Assembly (NCBI GenBank): GCA_947167725.1
Contig: CAMVJF010000104.1
Coordinates: forward strand, 1 to 6,526
Direction: 5' to 3'
DNA: 6,526 bases
From: an uncultured Clostridia bacterium
Lineage (GTDB): Bacteria; Bacillota; Clostridia; Oscillospirales; Oscillospiraceae
Each line of letters opens with the position of its first letter. Positions within the stretch are counted from its first letter, which is position 1. Made by a program: the position numbers and the translations under genes. The notes under the pieces are model-generated. The model had not been told where the DNA came from. It saw only the letters and a list, made by a program, of their open reading frames with translations, and did not search any database. Shown piece by piece: positions 6,201-6,526 of this stretch.

Positions 6201-6526
6201 AAGAGCTATTCCTTCAAGCTCCTCTTTGACCCGGATAACGGAGGCGAGCCCTCCTATGAGTCGGGGACCAGCACCATCAAATACAAGGACGTGACGGTCA
6301 CGACCTCCGTTCCTGTCAAAGAAGGTTTCACCTTCCTCGGCTGGGCGGATACTGCAGGCGCGGCCAGCCCGAAGTATTCCAACCCCGCCGCAGGTACGAA
6401 CAAAGCGTTCGTGCGCCTGACCGCAACGCAGCCCAACACAGAGGCGACCAAGACCATTTACGCCGTGTGGCAGCAGAACGATACGGCGGGCTCGAACAGC
6501 GCGCCGCCGTCCGGCCCGATGATGAC
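156..6526 (+). CDS. Giant secreted/cell-surface protein with tandem InlB B-repeats (Listeria-Bacteroides repeat), 3' partial
   Basis: The frame from ATG 156 stays open for 2,123 codons to the window edge, so the C-terminus is missing. Residues 1-16 are basic and 17-40 form a hydrophobic signal/membrane segment. From residue 59 onward the protein is built of modules with a 'YDxNGG'-type first strand, a central 'FLGWA' and a terminal 'LYAVW', the signature of the InlB B-repeat family (beta-grasp fold; known in listerial internalins and many surface proteins of Firmicutes and Bacteroidetes). Layout: three B-repeats (59-354), then super-unit A (359-1236) and super-unit B (1237-2109), each with three B-repeats, a Tyr-rich domain of about 300 residues, a FDYGDG module and two B-repeats. 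Residues 2106-2123 look like a linker. I see no catalytic motif. A structural or adhesive role outside the cell is inferred. It probably shares an operon with the upstream secreted-protein gene. An anchor (LPXTG, membrane helix or SLH) may follow but is not visible. Confidence 0.93.
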   Translation, partial: MDMLKKTPENRGTKKRPAILPLILILLLVSVLTAGISFAFVKQSTSPVRNLFTTIQTDLTLQYDANLPDGTTAQENTALPGDEDGKVFKSVFGLTIHKFDIERGTIAVDGYGFLGWATSPDYDPTDPAEGVAFFAYDADASAFDPAKIMVTKDDPNGTKTLYAVWQPLKEYSYTLRFDSNLSDTSAVTSLAALTATTHSPSHSFTLSAEPAVNNFSETGLRFLGWAERADGEVLYTTGGSYPMSVREGEDSASATLYAVWERLCYVRFHKNADEAEKLVRGSDAAAQQPDEPITVSTSEPQVSLLALYETSPEYFRRADHLLIGFSSDPDAAQPTGSMTLTPGSAHAADVYAVWSDSSFALVYDPNGGEGGPGVEEWSNDGSASHEFPISDVLPSYTNAEGVSYVFLGWSESAAEQAVVQYSHDGMTAEDPDKTDLLTSVTLDNETPTKTLYAVWGVNYVLHYDINSPLDSASGAPADQTALGRLDGYTFEISNDTPDYGDSGVHEFAYWTYSQHYSQGEEFTQSLMLTGGSQLTLRGENCETTVYARYKNWGSLRIVYDGNAPYGGTVYNVPPVQTVSTQEDPPIHEIITSDIYATKSGYSSTRHYPLGWSKNRDAAVPDYVAGDRLPLSRYDDRDVELYAVWDIVPVVVGVNYDETLHPADQFTIQSSSNFRYDHYISIGGENFYWTTYYAGNQYRCLNWITRAQLAGETTCSLDVRNPCFPNGNQKLELDGKDKAMVGLSWAADRSSCSAVSFKYGKDNGQLDNSNLASRTIAGADLSSHVPVYDSENRIYVVPTYMVYDSYLKFYIFIHYGTYRDEVENTYQSPNYYIFLRSFFDDPDAAIDIFNQDGTLSPNLYFSKSYIKEPQYGAVLGWSTDPDATEPEGTFKGDVSYSPTGSAFPNLYYPGGRIITMDEVRQKDENTVLWDIYLVYDEPIPVHKFAFFFDYGDGQGWSEMGGDWAPIIAAGESHQFEVQNSENYIEYSRLQLSSGHYTFTGFTSSLTELTPDIVRREDAPTLFHFIPYDSPLRTVDTSCDTLVDGEETIYYRGFYVLYQKELSFDANCGNVVANNIPLTQFAYTHGGFENDTAQIAIPDQIPSNTYQLFLGWAETPHGEVVYHPGDTVPVEAAAKVLYAVWQQSYDYELTFDLNYPGAHPDSEQALGTSYRFYDFGVPDSIPTRHGYRFLGWADTSDAIVPAYTKPATETSADVIRLNATETGVMTRKTVYAVWENNAFTVNYDANGGEGAPAADVYDRGNPPAAEHEFVIPNTAPTRDGYVFLGWAESADATEPEYTYNGVSVLPAPGSAPAATLTLNEEKPETTLYAIWGVRFTLHYDVNSDTGSGAPGDQTGFALPGENCILTIPSDRPDYGDGGREAQGHEFAYWTLSAEYTAGEGMHSPNTQITMTPDQPTLTLYARYRNWGPLTVIYDGNAPLFGTVYGVPPEEDINTSEENPTHTVVGINSSFYARRTGEGTNYSPIGFSLNPNSDTVDYRPGDVLTLSRFSDEPTTLYAVWDVVYVTMGIHFDASHHSEWDMENLISSYCYEYKYTSPTGLDFYWRSEAYGSPLISWVSKSSFEAGTSMHLQTRHPGAAITSYYKGYAIAGLSHSPGSSTCDAASYYTDGGKYIFNDGNTYTYMTADSLYVDSFFTMAYEKDEKTYSVYLVPAYPVYVEYVDVRIAVDYNNPSLVGYSAGYQDGRLGVHMPKSYFDSIGEQDDISFTRYSSHNTTESFYFDRSYFVPGKLVAGWARSADASAAEGTFSQELFYSANGSIAAAMWCDDREITAKKSELTESTNNGTKTYTLRVYAVYQDSDAFNDFALLFDYGDGTGWQTARDNWLPIAAPSESYTFPFGKTYWMKQDVIAQRVGTAYSYAGWSASRTSLAPDIYPNIYNDLSTSNSANWTVTTADPQATVGDKTYYYHGFYLLLSKTLSFDKNCGDNAAGNMPNSVTAYTHTGFANDVTDITIPDEVPTNDFWIFLGWAETPDAAEPQYQPGQSVPVEAASKTLYAVWQKSYSFKLLFDPDNGGEPSYESGTSTIKYKDVTVTTSVPVKEGFTFLGWADTAGAASPKYSNPAAGTNKAFVRLTATQPNTEATKTIYAVWQQNDTAGSNSAPPSGPMM
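330..650 (+). repeat. B-repeat 1 (residues 59-165)
   Basis: The module opens with 'LTLQYDANLPDG', has 'GYGFLGWATS' (FLGW at 492-503) and closes with 'TLYAVW' (TGG 648-650). At about 107 residues it is longer than the usual 70-80 for this family. An insertion rich in Asp and Ala lies between FLGW and YAVW, and another lies before FLGW. Confidence 0.85.
666..935 (+). repeat. B-repeat 2 (residues 171-260)
   Basis: It starts 'YSYTLRFDSN', has 'LRFLGWAERADGEVLY' (FLGW at 819-830) and ends 'TLYAVW' (TGG 933-935). Its FLGWAE...GEV.Y segment most resembles the module at 3333-3572, which hints that the N-terminal modules derive from the tail of a super-unit. Confidence 0.85.
945..1217 (+). repeat. 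B-repeat 3, degenerate (residues 264-354)
   Basis: The first strand is 'CYVRFHKNADE' and the middle motif has drifted to 'LLIGFSSDPDAAQP' (GF in place of GW). The terminal strand is 'DVYAVW' (TGG 1215-1217). Spacing fits the family, so it is a diverged member rather than a linker. Confidence 0.75.
1224..1520 (+). repeat. B-repeat A1 (residues 357-455)
   Basis: A near-canonical member: 'LVYDPNGGEGGPG' opens it, 'VSYVFLGWSESA' is central (FLGW at 1371-1382) and 'TLYAVW' closes it (TGG 1518-1520). Its counterpart in super-unit B is at 3864-4142. Confidence 0.88.
1527..1811 (+). repeat. B-repeat A2, FAYW variant (residues 458-552)
   Basis: It opens 'NYVLHYDINSPLDSASGAP', carries 'HEFAYWT' in place of FLGWA, preceded by 'PDYGDSG', and ends 'TVYARYKNW' rather than YAVW. 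The same departures from consensus recur in the counterpart at 4143-4427, so this is a conserved subtype, not random decay. Confidence 0.8.
1815..2087 (+). repeat. B-repeat A3 (residues 554-644)
   Basis: It starts 'SLRIVYDGNAPYGGTVYNVPP', has the middle motif 'YPLGWSKNRDAAVPDY' and ends 'ELYAVW' (TGG 2085-2087). Its counterpart in super-unit B is at 4428-4706, where the middle motif is 'IGFSLNPNS'. Confidence 0.8.
2088..2981 (+). other. Tyr-rich domain A of unknown fold (residues 645-942)
   Basis: About 298 residues with no canonical YDxNGG...FLGW...YAVW succession. The domain is rich in Tyr, Phe, Asn and Ser ('NFYWTTYYAGNQYRCLNW', 'VPTYMVYDSYLKFYIF'). A B-repeat-like half appears near its end ('VLGWSTDPDATEPEGTF', then 'DIYLVYDE'), so the C-terminal third may be a decayed repeat. 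There are four Cys (near 2250, 2295, 2319 and 2409). The homologous domain at 4707-5615 shares 'FYW', 'GLSW/GLSH', 'VPTY/VPAY' and 'GW..(D)ADA...EGTF' in the same order. I do not recognise a known family. Confidence 0.6.
2982..3332 (+). repeat. FDYGDG module A (residues 943-1059)
   Basis: It begins 'FAFFFDYGDGQGW', followed by 'DWAPIIAAGESHQF', and ends 'YYRGFYVLYQKE'. A weak middle motif 'YTFTGFTSSL' occupies the FLGWA position, so it is probably a divergent B-repeat with an extended acidic loop. The counterpart at 5616-5954 keeps FDYGDG, GW, 'W.PI.A..ES' and 'YY.GFY.L'. Confidence 0.7.
3333..3572 (+). repeat. B-repeat A4 (residues 1060-1139)
   Basis: It opens 'LSFDANCGNVVANNIP', has 'QLFLGWAETPHGEVVYHPGD' (FLGW at 3474-3485) and ends 'VLYAVW' (TGG 3570-3572). 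At about 80 residues it is the most compact canonical member. Its copy at 5955-6197 shares the unusual Cys in 'FD.NCG' and the 'AYTH.GF.ND' insert. Confidence 0.88.
3582..3851 (+). repeat. B-repeat A5 (residues 1143-1232)
   Basis: It starts 'YDYELTFDLNYPG', has 'HGYRFLGWADTSDAIVPAY' (FLGW at 3714-3725) and ends 'TVYAVW' (TGG 3849-3851). It closes super-unit A, and its counterpart at 6204-6470 closes super-unit B with 'FLGWADTAGAASPKY'. Confidence 0.88.
3864..4142 (+). repeat. B-repeat B1 (residues 1237-1329)
   Basis: The best consensus match in the protein: 'FTVNYDANGGEGAPA', 'RDGYVFLGWAESADATEPEY' (FLGW at 3996-4007) and 'TLYAIW' (TGG 4140-4142). Confidence 0.92.
4143..4427 (+). repeat. B-repeat B2, FAYW variant (residues 1330-1424)
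   Basis: It opens 'VRFTLHYDVNSDTGSGAPGD', has 'PDYGDGG' then 'HEFAYWT', and ends 'TLYARYRNW'. The same subtype features occur in A2 at 1527-1811. At DNA level the two copies share cacgagttcgcctactggac exactly (from 1668 and 4299). Confidence 0.82.
4428..4706 (+). repeat. B-repeat B3 (residues 1425-1517)
   Basis: It begins 'GPLTVIYDGNAPLFGTVYGVPP', carries a degenerate middle 'PIGFSLNPNSDTVDYRPGD' and ends 'TLYAVW' (TGG 4704-4706). The opening 'YDGNAP..GTVY.VPP' is shared with A3. Confidence 0.8.
4707..5615 (+). other. Tyr-rich domain B of unknown fold (residues 1518-1820)
   Basis: About 303 residues, homologous to the domain at 2088-2981 but strongly diverged. It holds 'DFYWRSEAYG', 'AIAGLSHSPGSSTCDAASYY', 'SVYLVPAYPVYVEY' and a late 'VAGWARSADASAAEGTF' followed by 'RVYAVYQDS'. 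That final stretch looks like a decayed B-repeat (GW, then YAVY). Cys positions are only partly shared with domain A, so conserved disulfides are unlikely to define the fold. I recognise no family. Confidence 0.6.
5616..5954 (+). repeat. FDYGDG module B (residues 1821-1933)
   Basis: It begins 'FALLFDYGDGTGW', continues 'NWLPIAAPSESYTF', has a middle motif 'SYAGWSASRTSLAPDIY' and ends 'YYYHGFYLLLSKT'. The GW here supports reading this module as a divergent B-repeat. Lines within it are unusually AT-rich for this gene (5821-5880 is 38% GC by hand count). Confidence 0.7.
5955..6197 (+). repeat. B-repeat B4 (residues 1934-2014)
   Basis: It opens 'LSFDKNCGDNAAGNMP', has 'WIFLGWAETPDAAEPQYQPGQ' (FLGW at 6096-6107) and ends 'TLYAVW' (TGG 6195-6197). 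It is the copy of the module at 3333-3572. Confidence 0.88.
6204..6470 (+). repeat. B-repeat B5 (residues 2017-2105)
   Basis: It opens 'SYSFKLLFDPDNGGEPSY', has 'EGFTFLGWADTAGAASPKY' (FLGW at 6333-6344) and ends 'TIYAVW' (TGG 6468-6470). It is the last repeat visible. Confidence 0.9.
6471..6526 (+). other. Linker after the repeat array (residues 2106-2123), gene continues beyond the window
   Basis: The sequence 'QQNDTAGSNSAPPSGPMM' is short on hydrophobic residues and rich in Ser, Pro, Gly and Ala. No new first strand begins, unlike every earlier module boundary, where one starts within about 10 residues. This suggests that the repeat array ends here and that a stalk or anchoring region follows outside the window. 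Confidence 0.5.

Larger units (their letters stand above)
3864..6482 (+). repeat. Super-unit B (about 873 residues), second copy of the large internal duplication
   Basis: It repeats the seven-part order of super-unit A: canonical B-repeat, FAYW variant, third B-repeat, Tyr-rich domain, FDYGDG module and two closing B-repeats. Offsets to super-unit A stay between 2616 and 2634 nt along its length, so only small indels of 1-6 codons have accumulated at the anchors checked. Its downstream edge is set by the similarity of 'YAVWENN' (3840-3860) to 'YAVWQQN' (6459-6479). Confidence 0.88.

Noticed and set aside
491..6345. CRISPR-like or DNA-level direct repeats (recurring TTCCTCGGCTGG)
   Set aside because: The recurrences are in frame, encode the FLGW motif, and have irregular spacing of hundreds of bases. 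They are protein repeats, not a CRISPR array.

Overview
The window is almost entirely one gene. After the last 44 codons of an upstream gene (stop at 135-137) comes an 18-nt gap holding a strong Shine-Dalgarno. An uninterrupted reading frame then starts at ATG 156 and is still open at the window edge (6526): at least 2,123 codons with no stop. All other long open frames, including two on the minus strand (about 2835-4163 and 4242-5756), are shadows of this frame.

The protein has an N-terminal signal/membrane segment followed by tandem modules typical of the InlB B-repeat / Listeria-Bacteroides repeat family (Flg_new-like, beta-grasp). Each canonical module opens with a strand like 'hhYDxNGG', has 'GYxFLGWA' in the middle and closes with 'LYAVW'. 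Thirteen such modules can be recognised, seven of them with the FLGW/YAVW pair in near-canonical form. On top of this is a second level of repetition. Residues about 359-1236 (nt 1230-3863) and 1237-2109 (nt 3864-6482) are two divergent copies of a super-unit of about 875 residues, with the same order of seven parts: three B-repeats, a Tyr-rich domain of about 300 residues that is not a plain B-repeat, a 'FDYGDG' module, and two more B-repeats. Three further B-repeats precede the first super-unit. The last 18 visible residues are a Gly/Ser/Pro-containing linker, so the repeat array probably ends just before the window edge.

The upstream fragment ends in a sequence resembling the C-termini of SipW-dependent (TasA/camelysin-like) secreted proteins. 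The large protein's own N-terminus (hydrophobic stretch, then 'FAFVKQSTSPVRNLFT') resembles the signal region of such proteins in Clostridia. The likely picture is an operon for extracellular or cell-surface proteins, with the giant protein acting as a long rod-like surface or matrix component. This is inference; no enzymatic motif is visible.

High GC in most of the gene (a 73% line at 3961-4020), a strong AGGGAGG ribosome binding site, and SipW-type and B-repeat features together suggest a GC-rich gut-type Clostridia (Oscillospirales or a relative). This taxonomic call is tentative. There are no RNA genes, CRISPR arrays, insertion sequences or terminators, and no stretch over 300 nt lacks a gene.
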